This document shows positions 43,198 to 52,966 of a stretch of 64,000 nucleotides of DNA, piece by piece. The DNA comes from Niveibacterium sp. 24ML. GTDB taxonomy: Bacteria > Pseudomonadota > Gammaproteobacteria > Burkholderiales > Rhodocyclaceae. The DNA lies in NCBI RefSeq assembly GCF_026586805.1, contig NZ_JAPFHA010000003.1, positions 186,001 to 250,000 on the forward strand. The letters run 5' to 3'. Within the stretch, counting starts at the first letter, position 1. Every line of letters starts with the position of its first letter. A program made the position numbers and the translations under genes. The notes beneath the pieces were generated by a model, which was not told the origin of the DNA, ran no database searches, and worked only from the letters and a program-made list of their open reading frames with translations.

Positions 43198-44866
43198 TCA
43201 GAACTTCAGCAAACGTGCGCTCAGCGCAGGAACCTTGAACGAGTAGACGCCGTCCGTCGCGCTGACGGCACTTGCGTCTTCCAGGTCAGTCAGGCCGCTG
43301 TCGATCCCGCCGATTGCTGCCTTGTCGAGTTTGATGCTCGCTTCGCTGGTGCCGGTGTTCATCACCAGCAGAACGCGGTTGCTGCCTGCGTCCTTGCGGT
43401 CGACGTAAACGGTGCTGTTGGCGAACACGTGGGTACGCGAGCCATAGGCGAGCGCCGGGTTGGTGTCGCGCAGCGCCCACAGCGTTGCAACATAGTTCTT
43501 CAGATTGCTCTGGCGTGCGTTGAGCGCACCCACCGCGCCACCGACGGTCGTTGCCACGCCATCGATCAGCGCACTGCTGCGGCTGACATGGTCGTCGCAC
43601 AGGCCGGCGTCGGCGCAGGTGGTGGGCGATTGTTGCGTGGAGAAGCCTGGCACTTCCTGCCCGATTTCGTCACCGTAGTACAGGGTGATCGGGCCGCTGT
43701 AGGCCGCCATGAATGCGAACGCGAGCTTGTGGCGGTTCCAGTAAGCGTCATCCGAAGGTTGTGCAATACCGCCACGCTGGAGCAGATCGCCGAAACGCAC
43801 CAAGTCGTGATTGGTGAGCATCAGATTCGGAATTGCGTGGTTCGGGTAGCCCGCTTGAACCGTCGAGAACACTTCCTTCAAGGTGCTGGCAGGCTTTTTC
43901 CCCGTTCCGCTCTCTTCAACTGCGAGCGTTTGAACGAGGCGATAGCGGCTGGGGAAATCGAAGTTCGACAGCAAAGCGGGCGCGTTGGCAGGTCCGTAGC
44001 CCTTACTGGCAATGGTGCTTTCGCCATCCCAGATCTCGCCGACCATGTAACCGAGCGGATTCACGCTTGCACCGCTGGCATTGGTGTAGGTGACCGAGGC
44101 TGAGGCCTGCTCGACGGCAGCGCGGAGTTTTGTCCATTGATCGACCGGTACCTGATAGGCCTGATCGAGGCGCCAGCCGTCGATCTTCAGTTCCTTGATC
44201 CAGTAAGTGGCAACTTCTGCGTAGAAGTCATAGCTGCCCGGGTACGACACCGGGTTGGTGCCACCGGTCGGCGATTTGCCTGTGGGTGAGGCAAGCACGT
44301 TGTCTTTGTGGTGGCCGAATACCCCGTCAAAAAACACATACAGACCGCGCTTGTGGGCCTCATCTACGAGCGCTCTGGCGTCGTCCAGCGTGCCGAACTT
44401 GGGGTCGATCTTGAAGTAGTTGCTTGCGAAGTAACCGGTAGCATCCAGTCGGTCGGCCCACTTGTCTTGACCCGATTTCGGAATCGACTCAAATACCGGC
44501 GTCAGCCAGATGGCATTGACGCCCGTGCTCTTGATGTAATCGAGTGCGCTGATGATTCCCTTCAGGTCGCCTTTGTGGTGACTGGTGCCATAGCCGACGT
44601 TGTAGTCAGCCGACGCATCGCCGTCTACAAAAGACTCCACCATGATCTGGTAGGTGCGCAGGCCGCAGGCAGCGTTGGCCGTGCCCTTGAAGCAGGCAAG
44701 GCGGCTGTCTGCGGTGCCTGCTGCGGCGGAAATCGTAACGGTGCCGTCGGGTGTCGGCGTCGGGGTCGGCGTGGGGCTTGTCTCGCCACCACCGCCGCCA
44801 CAGGCGGCCATGCATGCCGGCCATGAGGACCGCGAGGGCGACTTGCTTGAGATTGAAACTGCTCAT
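43198..44866 (-). CDS. Alpha-amylase (GH13) lipoprotein with a frameshift in the signal peptide
   Basis: Hydrolyses alpha-1,4-glucans. The catalytic frame 44811-43198 has the four GH13 regions: FFDGVFGHHKD, DGWRLDQAYQ (nucleophile Asp), MVGEIWDG (acid Glu) and LTNHDLVRF. That frame begins MAACGGGGGE, half a lipobox, without a ribosome site. A proper start lies upstream in another frame: ATG at 44866, GGAG ten bases before it, then SSFNLKQVALAVLMAGM. Removing the base at 44811 joins them to give ...VLMAGMLAACGGGG, a perfect lipoprotein signal. So the gene carries a +1 frameshift near 44811, real or from sequencing. A (PT)n linker follows the Cys. Confidence 0.85.
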
Positions 44867-45022
44867 GAATCGATTGCTCCTGAATGGTGTGGCGTCGGGC
44901 TGACCGGCCCGAGGTTCCTTGGCGCGCATGCTGGCCTCTAGTCCATGGCGCGCTTCGAATTGTGCGCAGTACGCTAAGCGTAAGCCGCGGACCCGTCTTG
45001 TCGCTTTTTGTGATTCTGCCGA

Positions 45023-45979
45023 CTAGCTTGAGGCGGTGCGGCAGCCTTGATGCGTTCCGCGCGATTGCAGTAAGGCATCAAGCCGCGGCGCAAGTTCCGA
45101 AAGCCGCAGATTCCAGGTCGGCGCCAGCTTCAGATGGGGTGGAACTTCGCTGCCGAGGCGCTGGATCAGGATGGCGGGCGAGAGGCGTTCGACGAAATCG
45201 GCAAGCAGATCCAGGTAGGCATCCTCCTCAAACAACGGCACTGATTCCGGGTTGCGCTGCCAGGCGCGCGCGAGGGGGGTGCCGCGGACGAGTTGAAGCT
45301 GGTGAAACTTGATTGCGTTGATCGGCAGCGCTGACAACCGATCCGCGCCGATGAGCATGTCTGCTTGCGTCTCGCCTGGCAAACCGAGAATCAGATGCAC
45401 GGTGATGAACAAGCCGCGTTGGGCTGCGCGGGTGATCGCATCTGCACTGCAGGTGAAATCGTGGCCGCGATTGACTTGTTCCAGGGCGGCGTCCGACGTG
45501 GACTCAACGCCGATTTCAAGCTCGATGTGGCGGGTTTGCGCGAGTTCTGCGAGGTAATCGAGCACTTCATCGGGCAGGCAGTCTGGGCGCGTGCCGATCG
45601 CCAGACCGCAGATGTCCGGGTGCGCCAGGGCGGCCTCATAGCATTCGCGCAGGCGCGCCATCTCGCCGTAGGTGTTGCTGTAGGACTGGAAGTAGGCAAT
45701 GAAGCGATTGATTGCCGGGTAGCGACGGCGGAGGAAACCAAGTCCTGTCTCGATCTGCGCGTGAATGCCAGCGCGCACATCCAGATAGCCGGGCGTGAAC
45801 CCCGCGTTGTTGCAAAAACTGCATCCGCCGGTGCCGACGCTGCCGTCACGATTCGGGCAGGTGAAACCGGCGGCGACGGATACCTTCTGGATACGGCCGC
45901 CGTGCTTGCGGGTAACCCAGTCGTTGTAGGCGTTGTAGCGGCGCGAGCCGAAGGGTGAGGCAGGGGCGGGGGAATTCAT
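45023..45979 (-). CDS. yhcC: YhcC-family radical SAM protein
   Basis: 318 residues, TIGR01212 type. The iron-sulfur cysteines are in FTCPNRDGSVGTGGCSFCN, an extended radical SAM triad (C-x12-C-x2-C) characteristic of this family. IAYFQSYSNTYG, GLAIGTRPDCLPDEVLDYL, LEIGVESTSDAALEQVNRGHDF and LPGETQADML follow in order. It uses S-adenosylmethionine; no substrate is firmly assigned. Single gene between the amylase and PEP-CTERM-like genes, both also on the minus strand. Confidence 0.92.
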   Translation of the reverse strand: MNSPAPASPFGSRRYNAYNDWVTRKHGGRIQKVSVAAGFTCPNRDGSVGTGGCSFCNNAGFTPGYLDVRAGIHAQIETGLGFLRRRYPAINRFIAYFQSYSNTYGEMARLRECYEAALAHPDICGLAIGTRPDCLPDEVLDYLAELAQTRHIELEIGVESTSDAALEQVNRGHDFTCSADAITRAAQRGLFITVHLILGLPGETQADMLIGADRLSALPINAIKFHQLQLVRGTPLARAWQRNPESVPLFEEDAYLDLLADFVERLSPAILIQRLGSEVPPHLKLAPTWNLRLSELAPRLDALLQSRGTHQGCRTASS

Positions 45980-46059
45980 TGTGTGAATTCTCGCCGACCC
46001 GAGGGTGCGGCGCCTTGATCAGGGTGGGATCAAGGCGCAGTAGCACAGAGGGCTGGTGT

Positions 46060-46911
46060 TCAGCTGCGCTTGCGCAGCGTCATGCCCATGAGCCCAAGGC
46101 CGAGCGCCAGCAGGGCTGCGGTCGACGGAGCCGACACCGGGTTCTCGGTTGCAACGCCTTCGAAGATGAAGACCATGTCGTTGAAGTCACGATCGCTCTT
46201 GCTGCCATTGCCGAGCCAGGTGTCTTCGAAGCCGATCAGGAGACGGTTCGCGCCCAGATTCAGGGTGTAAGCCCGTGCGTGCACCGAATCGTCGTTCCAG
46301 CCGAGGGGATCGTCATTTGCGCTGGCTGCGCCGGTGAAGAAGTACTCGACATTGGGCAGGTTGATGCCGTCGTACACCAGGCGCTGTGTCTGCAGGCCAA
46401 ATACCAGCTGGTTGCCGACAGTCAGGCCCGAGATGTCACGTGACATGCCGATCTGGGTTGCAAGGCAGGTATTGCCTGCTTTGGCTTGCGCGTACTGGCA
46501 GCCATCACGGGTCTGGAAGAGTTCGTTGCTGCCATTGACCGGGTTGTAGGTGCCCAGGTTGTTGGTGCCGCCGCTGGCGTAAATCGGGTTCCAGAAGGTA
46601 TTCAGGTTCAGCGGGCCGTTGTCGCTGGCGAGGAACAGGCGCGAGTCGCGCGAGGCGCCGGTGCCCACATAGGTCACACGAACCTTGTCAGAGGTGGCAA
46701 ACAGGCCAAGCGGAGCGCCCGGGCTGTTCTTCAGGTCGTTGAACTGGGCGAGCGTGATGAGGGATGCATCGAAGCGGCTGAACCACTCGGGCCCCATTTG
46801 TACTTGCGGGTTGGTGGTACTGCCGATCAGGCTGCTGATCGGGGCGGCAGTGGCGGTGCCCGCTGCACTGGCCGCGAGTGCCAGAAGGCCTGCGGCAATT
46901 TTGTTTTGCAT
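46060..46911 (-). CDS. Secreted PEP-CTERM-like protein with DUF4114-type domain
   Basis: 283 residues. Signal peptide MQNKIAAGLLALAASAAGTATA. The body has Asn/Gly-rich beta-sheet character and a DUF4114-type end, ANRLLIGFEDTWLGNGSKSD followed by RDFNDMVFIFEGV. The C-terminus is a sorting tripartite: SAPSTAALLALGLGLMGMTLRKRS, i.e. short motif, membrane helix, basic tail, as in exosortase substrates. The motif reads APS instead of the usual PEP. The product is expected in the extracellular matrix, commonly exopolysaccharide-linked. No exosortase gene is in the window. Confidence 0.85.
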   Translation of the reverse strand: MQNKIAAGLLALAASAAGTATAAPISSLIGSTTNPQVQMGPEWFSRFDASLITLAQFNDLKNSPGAPLGLFATSDKVRVTYVGTGASRDSRLFLASDNGPLNLNTFWNPIYASGGTNNLGTYNPVNGSNELFQTRDGCQYAQAKAGNTCLATQIGMSRDISGLTVGNQLVFGLQTQRLVYDGINLPNVEYFFTGAASANDDPLGWNDDSVHARAYTLNLGANRLLIGFEDTWLGNGSKSDRDFNDMVFIFEGVATENPVSAPSTAALLALGLGLMGMTLRKRS

Positions 46912-47144
46912 GGTAATTTCCTCGGATGTGGTGAGCCTGTGACGGCGCCAGTCGCTTTACGCGGGGGGTGGTGCGGCACAGGCGGCGAAGCCGATGCCTC
47001 GCTGCCGCCAAGGCTAATCATCCCTTTCTTGCGCGGGTTGTTAAAAGCTGTGAATTGCCGCAAAGGTCGTGATTGCCGTCACGGTCTGCGGAACCTAAAT
47101 CTTGCGACCCGACTCAGATGGCAGAATTTCCCACGAAAGCAGCC

Positions 47145-49640
47145 ATGTCATCCCTTCGACTTGCCCTGACCGCTCTGCGCCGTGACATGCGCGCGGGGGA
47201 ACTCAAACTCTTGATGGTGGCGCTGGTTCTCGCCGTTGCCAGCCTGAGCAGTGTTGCTTTTCTGACCGACCGGGTTGGCCGCGCGCTTGATCGTGATGCG
47301 AACCAATTGCTCGGTGGTGACTTGTTGATCGTTTCCGATCATCCGGTGCCACCAGCCTTTGAGGCTGATGCACGGGCGCGTGGGCTTGAGCGCGCGGAGA
47401 CCTGGTTGTTTTCGAGCATGGTGACGGCGGCCGATCAGGCGCAACTTGCGGGTGTAAAGGCCGCGAGCGACAGCTACCCGCTGCGTGGTGGCTTGCGCTT
47501 GCGGGATCAGGTCGATGGGCCTGAACGCGGCGTCAAGGCGGCGCCGGCCCGTGGTGAGGTCTGGGTTGATGAGCGCTTGATCGGCATGCTCGGCATCAAG
47601 GTGGGTGATTCGGTGGGGGTCGGTCTGCTGCAACTGAAGGTTGCAGCAATCCTGAGCTACGAGCCGGATCGCGGCGCCAATTTCTTCGCCCTCGCACCCC
47701 GCCTGCTGATGAACCTTGCAGACGTGCCGGCCAGCGGCCTGGTTCAGCCAGGTAGCCGGGTGACCTACCGCGTGCATCTGGCGGGTTCGAGCGAATCGGT
47801 GGTGGGCTTCGAGGCGTTTGCAAAGCCGCGGCTTGGACGCGGCGAGGCGATCGAGTCGATCCAGAATGCGCGCCCCGAATTGCGCAACATGCTTGACCGT
47901 GCGCATCGCTTTCTGAGCCTTGCTGCGCTGCTTGCGGTGGTGTTGTCATCGGTTGCGGTGGGTCTGGCGACGCGGCGTTTCGTCCTCCGCCACCTTGATG
48001 GCTGTGCCGTGATGCGCTGCTTCGGCGCGACGCAGGCGGTGCTGCTGAGGGTGTATCTGGGTGAATTTGTGCTGCTGGGTTTGCTGGCGGCGCTGGTGGG
48101 GGCGGCGCTGGGCTTGGTTGTCCACTACGTACTCGCGTTCGCGCTGGCCGGCTTGATCGAGGCCGAACTGCCCGCGCCGTCCGTCTGGCCTGCAGTGCAG
48201 GGCATGCTCGCCAGCATGGTCTTGCTGCTGGGCTTTTCAATGCCGCAACTGATGCGCCTGGGGCGGGTGTCGACCCTGCGTGTCCTGCGTCGTGAGTGGG
48301 CGGCATTCGAGACCGCCGGGGCCGCAAGCTGGCTGGCGGCAGGTGTCGCCTTGGCGGCGCTGATGCTCTGGGTGGCGGGGGATTGGCGTCTGGGGGGCTG
48401 GGTTGCCGGTGGCTTCGCGGCGGCTCTGCTGGTTTATGCGCTGATCGCCCGTGCCGTGATCGGGCTCTTTGCCCATGCGCGACGTCTGCCCGGTGCGGCG
48501 GGCGGCGGCTGGCGCTATGGCCTGGCTTCGCTGGGGCGGCGCTCGGCGGGCGCCACGGTGCAGGCGGTGGCCTTGTCGCTGGGGCTGACGGCGATGTTGC
48601 TGCTTTCAGTGGGCCATAGCGACTTGCTCGACGGCTGGCGGAAGAAAGTACCGCCAGAAGCGCCGAACCGCTTTGCAGTCAACATTCAACCGGATCAGCT
48701 CGACGGAATCCGGCAGCGATTCGTAGCCGAAGGGCTGCCACCGCCCGAGTTGATGCCGATGATCCGCGGGCGCCTGGTTGCCATCAACGGGGTGGCGGTT
48801 GACCCGAGCCGCTATGAAGAAGGCCGCGCGCAGCGCCTGGCCGAGCGGGAATTCAACCTGAGCCATTCAGACCGGATTCAGGTGGGCAACCGCATCGTCG
48901 GGGGCACTTGGCACGGTGCCAGCACCCAAGCCGAATGGTCGGTCGAGCAGGGGATCGCGAAGACCCTCGGCCTCAAGTTGGGCGACCGCCTGCGCTTCGA
49001 GGTTGGCGGCACGATGGTGGAGGCGCCGGTGACCAGCCTGCGTGGGCTGGAGTGGGATTCGATGCGGGTGAATTTCTTTGTGGTCGGCTCGCCGGGTTTG
49101 CTGGCGGGGCAGCCCACCAGCTACATCACCAGCTTTCACCTTCCGCCGGGGCATCCCGGCTTTACCGCGGGCTTGTCCCGCGCTTACCCGAACCTGACCG
49201 TGATCGACGCGTCGGCCTTGCTGGCGCAAATGCAGGACACCATGGAGGTGCTGATTCGCGCGGTGAAGCTTGTATTTGGGCTGGCGCTGGTGGCAGGGCT
49301 GGTCGTGATGGCGGCGGCACTGCAGTCGACCCACGATGAGCGGGCGCACGAATTGGCGGTATTGCGCACTTTGGGGGCCCGCGATGGCCAGCTCCGGCGT
49401 GCCTTGCTGGCTGAGTTTGCGGCGTTGGGGCTGGTGGCCGGGGGCCTTGGTGCGTTCGGCGCGCTTGGAATCGGTTGGGCCCTGGCCACGCAGGTGTTCC
49501 AGTTTGCCTTCAGCCCGAGCCTGCTTTCGTTTGCCGCAGGGGGCCTGGCGGGTGTGGCCGCGGTGGTGCTGGCGGGCTGGGCGGGTACGCGCGGCGTGAT
49601 GCGCACACCGCCGCTTGTGAGCTTGCGCGCCCTCGCCTGA
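47145..49640 (+). CDS. FtsX/MacB-family ABC permease (YbbP-like)
   Basis: About 831 residues. The N-terminal membrane helix (LMVALVLAVASLSSVAFL) is followed by a large periplasmic domain (LLGGDLLIVSDHPV..), then helix blocks near 260-400, a second periplasmic domain and a C-terminal FtsX block (VKLVFGLALVAGLVVMAAALQS, AVLRTLGARDGQLRRALLAEF). This is the YbbP arrangement of two FtsX modules. YbbP works with the ATPase YbbA; no ATPase gene adjoins here. ATGs at 47118 and 47145 are possible; neither has a strong ribosome site. Convergent with the histidine kinase, three bases between stops. Confidence 0.87.
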   Translation: MSSLRLALTALRRDMRAGELKLLMVALVLAVASLSSVAFLTDRVGRALDRDANQLLGGDLLIVSDHPVPPAFEADARARGLERAETWLFSSMVTAADQAQLAGVKAASDSYPLRGGLRLRDQVDGPERGVKAAPARGEVWVDERLIGMLGIKVGDSVGVGLLQLKVAAILSYEPDRGANFFALAPRLLMNLADVPASGLVQPGSRVTYRVHLAGSSESVVGFEAFAKPRLGRGEAIESIQNARPELRNMLDRAHRFLSLAALLAVVLSSVAVGLATRRFVLRHLDGCAVMRCFGATQAVLLRVYLGEFVLLGLLAALVGAALGLVVHYVLAFALAGLIEAELPAPSVWPAVQGMLASMVLLLGFSMPQLMRLGRVSTLRVLRREWAAFETAGAASWLAAGVALAALMLWVAGDWRLGGWVAGGFAAALLVYALIARAVIGLFAHARRLPGAAGGGWRYGLASLGRRSAGATVQAVALSLGLTAMLLLSVGHSDLLDGWRKKVPPEAPNRFAVNIQPDQLDGIRQRFVAEGLPPPELMPMIRGRLVAINGVAVDPSRYEEGRAQRLAEREFNLSHSDRIQVGNRIVGGTWHGASTQAEWSVEQGIAKTLGLKLGDRLRFEVGGTMVEAPVTSLRGLEWDSMRVNFFVVGSPGLLAGQPTSYITSFHLPPGHPGFTAGLSRAYPNLTVIDASALLAQMQDTMEVLIRAVKLVFGLALVAGLVVMAAALQSTHDERAHELAVLRTLGARDGQLRRALLAEFAALGLVAGGLGAFGALGIGWALATQVFQFAFSPSLLSFAAGGLAGVAAVVLAGWAGTRGVMRTPPLVSLRALA

Positions 49641-49643
49641 GGT

Positions 49644-51419
49644 TCAGGGTTCCGCCTGGGTTGGCGCAACGCGGGGCAGCCTGAGCGTAAAGCTGGTGCC
49701 CTCGCCCTCGACCGAGCGAACATCAATGCGGCCCCCCAGTACGCCGACGACGATGTTGTGCACGATGTGCAGCCCCAGCCCGGTGCCGCCCATGCCAAGG
49801 CGCGTCGTGAAGAATGGATCGAACACCTTGCCCAGGTTGGCGGCCGGGATGCCGCGGCCGAAGTCGGTGACATCGAGCGAGACTTCGGCGCCATCCAGCG
49901 TGGCCGATATCTTCACCGTGCCCGGCCCGCCGGGCGCGTAGGCATGGAGCACCGCGTTCTGGATCAGGTTCATCAAGACCTGGTCGAAGGGGCCGGGGTA
50001 GCTGTCCAGTTCCACTTCAGGTATGGCACCCAGCTCCACCACCACGCCGGCGCGGCGCAGGCTCGGCTGCATGGTGACGATCAGTTCGTGCAGGGTGCGT
50101 GCAAGCGAGAAACGCCGCCGCTGTTCGCTGGTGCGATCGCTGGCCACCTGCTTGAAGCTTGCAACCAGTTCGCCGGCGCGGCTGAGGCTGCGCTGGATGA
50201 TGGCGCTGGCCTCCTTCATCTGCGACAGCGCGTCTTGCCATTCAGAACGTTTGAGCGCTTCGCCCGGCCGATCAAGGCGGCGCAGCATTTCGCCGAGGGT
50301 GCTGGCGGCCAGCAAGCTGTTGCCCACCGGGGTGTTCAACTCGTGCGCGATGCCCGCGACCAGCGAACCGAGTGCGGCAAGCTTTTCACTGCGGACCAGA
50401 TCGCCCTGGGTCTGCCGCAAGGTATTTACCAAGCGTTCAAGTTCGTCACGGGTGTGGCTTAATTGCTCGGTTCGGGCCGCGATCCGCGATTCCAGTTCCT
50501 GATTGAGCCGAGCCAGTTCAGCGCTTGCCTGCTCACGCTGGCGGGTCTCGCGCATCAGGCGGTACGCCAGCGAACCGATCACCAGCGCAATCAGCAGGTA
50601 GGCCGTGCGAAGCCCGATGATGCTCGCGGCCGAGGCGCCCCAGCCTTGGCGAGGGGCGGCCGCCAGCACCCAGTGGCCGCCGGGTAGATCGAGCCGCGCG
50701 CGCACCGGCTCAGCTGCGAACACACGCGCATCGCCGAAGAAGACCTCACCGGCCTCGCCTGCGGCATCCTTGCCGCGAATCGCGAGCACGAACTCATCGG
50801 TGCTTGCCTCCAGGCCTGCCGTGCGCTGCAGCCCTTCCCAGTCCACCACCAGACTCATCAAGCCCCAGTACTTGCCATGCGAATCAAAGACGGGCGTGCG
50901 GCTGACGAGGCCGCGTCCGCCCTGAACCAGATCCACCGGGCCGGCAACAACGGTTTGCCGGCGCTCCATCGCGCGCTTCACCGCTGGCCATTGCTTCGGG
51001 TTATCGGGGTAGTACAGGCCGATCACCTTTTCATTGCCGGCCAAGGGGTGCACCCATTGCACGCGGTTGTCCGGTGCAATCACGATGTTGCGAACGTTCC
51101 TGCCCGACTTGTAGAGTGCCGAGAGCAGGTCGCCAGCATTGGCGCCGTCAATCAGGTTGCCTTTTGCGCTGGCGAACGCCACCAAACCGCTTGAAAGAAA
51201 CAGCGTCGCATTGAGTTCGGATTCCAGACGCGCGCGGGCACTCGCGACATGGGCGGTCACCAGTGCCCGCTGCTGTTCAATCTGCCGCGCTGCTTCAAGC
51301 TGCACACCTGCTTCGCCCACGGCGATGACCGCGATAACCTGGGCCAATGGCACGAAAAGGCGCCATCCGCGCGTGGGGCGCAGCCGGGCAAGCAAAGCCA
51401 TCGGTGGTTTCCGGTCCAT
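49644..51419 (-). CDS. CHASE-domain sensor histidine kinase
   Basis: About 590 residues; the start is 51419 or 51401. A first membrane helix (LFVPLAQVIAVIAVGEAGV) and a second near 305-325 enclose a periplasmic CHASE-type sensor (VRNIVIAPDNRVQWVHPLAGN). A coiled coil leads to the kinase: H-box VAGIAHELNTPVGNSLLA with the phospho-acceptor His, N-box LMNLIQNAVLHAY, G boxes DFGRGIPAANLG and MGGTGLGLHIVHNIV. HELNTPVG is typical of this cytokinin-like CHASE kinase subgroup. No response regulator lies beside it, so it is an orphan kinase. Confidence 0.92.
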   Translation of the reverse strand: MDRKPPMALLARLRPTRGWRLFVPLAQVIAVIAVGEAGVQLEAARQIEQQRALVTAHVASARARLESELNATLFLSSGLVAFASAKGNLIDGANAGDLLSALYKSGRNVRNIVIAPDNRVQWVHPLAGNEKVIGLYYPDNPKQWPAVKRAMERRQTVVAGPVDLVQGGRGLVSRTPVFDSHGKYWGLMSLVVDWEGLQRTAGLEASTDEFVLAIRGKDAAGEAGEVFFGDARVFAAEPVRARLDLPGGHWVLAAAPRQGWGASAASIIGLRTAYLLIALVIGSLAYRLMRETRQREQASAELARLNQELESRIAARTEQLSHTRDELERLVNTLRQTQGDLVRSEKLAALGSLVAGIAHELNTPVGNSLLAASTLGEMLRRLDRPGEALKRSEWQDALSQMKEASAIIQRSLSRAGELVASFKQVASDRTSEQRRRFSLARTLHELIVTMQPSLRRAGVVVELGAIPEVELDSYPGPFDQVLMNLIQNAVLHAYAPGGPGTVKISATLDGAEVSLDVTDFGRGIPAANLGKVFDPFFTTRLGMGGTGLGLHIVHNIVVGVLGGRIDVRSVEGEGTSFTLRLPRVAPTQAEP

Positions 51420-51532
51420 GCAGGGATTACGGGCAGGGCGCCGCCGAACTTGAGCTTTTTGTGCTTCAAGGCAGCGCGGAGGCGATGCGCCGGGCCGGTA
51501 TACTCGCCCGATTAGCTTGCGACGGATGCCCA

Positions 51533-52936
51533 ATGCTTGAAGTGCTGCCCTTGGTTTTCTCGATTCTCACGCTTCTGGCGGTGGCCTGGCTGGTGGCGAC
51601 AGCTGCTGCGGCACGAGCCACAGCCGAGCGCCTAGCCGATGAGCGCGCGCAGCGGCTTGAGGCCAACCTGGTGCAAGCCCTGCGGCTGACCGAAACTGAC
51701 CTTGCCGCAGGTATTGAACGGCAAGTTGAGCGCCTTGCCGCGAACCAGGCCGAAACCGCCGAACGTTTGCGGGCGCAGGTGTTCGAGGCCCTCAGGGCGA
51801 CGGCCGATGCGGTGGCCGACTCGCGGCGCAGTCTTGAACAGGGCACGGCGAGCCAGCGCGAGGACTTGGCGACCCGGCTGACCGAGCTGGCCCAGGGCTT
51901 GGCGACACGCCACGAACAACTGCGCGGACACTTGACCGAAGCCATGCTCAAGAGCGTGGCCGAGCAGGCGAGGGCGGACCGGGAATTGCTGCAAGGCGGG
52001 CTCAATGCCGCATCGCAGCAGATGGCGACCAGCAATGAAGCGCTGATGCGGATGCTGGCCGAGCGGCTGGATACGATTACCGGGGTTGTGCATCAGCGGC
52101 TCGATGAAGGCTTCAAGAAGACCAATGAGACCTTTGCCAGCGTGATGGCGCGGCTGGCGACGATTGACGAGGCGCAGAAAAAGATCGACGGGCTGACCAC
52201 CAACGTCGTCAGCCTGCAGGAATTGCTGGGTGACAAGCGTTCGCGTGGCGCCTTCGGCGAGGTGCAGCTTGAGGCGCTGATCAAGAACACCCTGCCGCCG
52301 GATGGCTATGGCTTCCAGGTGCAGTTGAGCAGCGGTGTGCGTGCGGACTGTGTGCTCAACTTGCCGGAGCCCACCGGCCGCGTGGCAGTGGACGCGAAGT
52401 TCCCGCTCGAGAACTACCACCGCATGTTCGAACAGGGCGCGGGCGAGGCCGAGCGCAAAGTTGCGCAAGCGGCCTTCCGGGCGGACATCAAGCGTCATGT
52501 CGACGCGATTGCATCCAAGTACATCATTGCCGGTGAAACCTCGGATGGCGCCGTGATGTTCGTGCCGGCCGAAGCCGTGTTTGCCGAGATCCATGCTTAC
52601 CACCCCGAACTGGTGCAGTACGCCCTGGCGCGCCGGGTCTGGATCGTGTCGCCAACCACCTTGATGGCGGTGCTCAACACGGCCCGCGCGGTGCTCAAGG
52701 ATGTTGAAACCCGCAAACAGATCCATGTGATCAAGGATGCACTGGGCAAGCTCGCGAAAGACTTCTCGCGCTTTGACGAACGGATGCAGAAGCTGGCAAC
52801 GCATATCCGCCAGGCCCATGAAGATGTGCAGGATGTGCACACCTCAAGCAAGAAGATTTCGAGCCACTTCACCCGCATCGAGCAAGTGCAACTTGAAGAC
52901 GGGCCACGGGCCCTGATCGAAGACGGCGAGAGCTGA
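51533..52936 (+). CDS. rmuC: DNA recombination protein RmuC
   Basis: 467 residues. An N-terminal membrane helix (PLVFSILTLLAVAWLVATAA), a long coiled coil (about 25-230) and the RmuC domain: LLGDKRSRGAFGEVQLEALI, GVRADCVLNLP, VAVDAKFPLENYHRMFEQ, KYIIAGETSDGAVMFVPAEAVFAEIHAYHPEL and RVWIVSPTTLMAVLNTARAVLKD. RmuC belongs to the PD-(D/E)xK nuclease-like fold and limits inversion at short inverted repeats. It is divergent from the histidine kinase; a TATACT at 51499 may be its -10. The DUF1993 gene follows after 30 bases. Confidence 0.95.
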   Translation: MLEVLPLVFSILTLLAVAWLVATAAAARATAERLADERAQRLEANLVQALRLTETDLAAGIERQVERLAANQAETAERLRAQVFEALRATADAVADSRRSLEQGTASQREDLATRLTELAQGLATRHEQLRGHLTEAMLKSVAEQARADRELLQGGLNAASQQMATSNEALMRMLAERLDTITGVVHQRLDEGFKKTNETFASVMARLATIDEAQKKIDGLTTNVVSLQELLGDKRSRGAFGEVQLEALIKNTLPPDGYGFQVQLSSGVRADCVLNLPEPTGRVAVDAKFPLENYHRMFEQGAGEAERKVAQAAFRADIKRHVDAIASKYIIAGETSDGAVMFVPAEAVFAEIHAYHPELVQYALARRVWIVSPTTLMAVLNTARAVLKDVETRKQIHVIKDALGKLAKDFSRFDERMQKLATHIRQAHEDVQDVHTSSKKISSHFTRIEQVQLEDGPRALIEDGES

Positions 52937-52966
52937 GTCCCCGGTATTCACTGAAGGAGTCTGACG

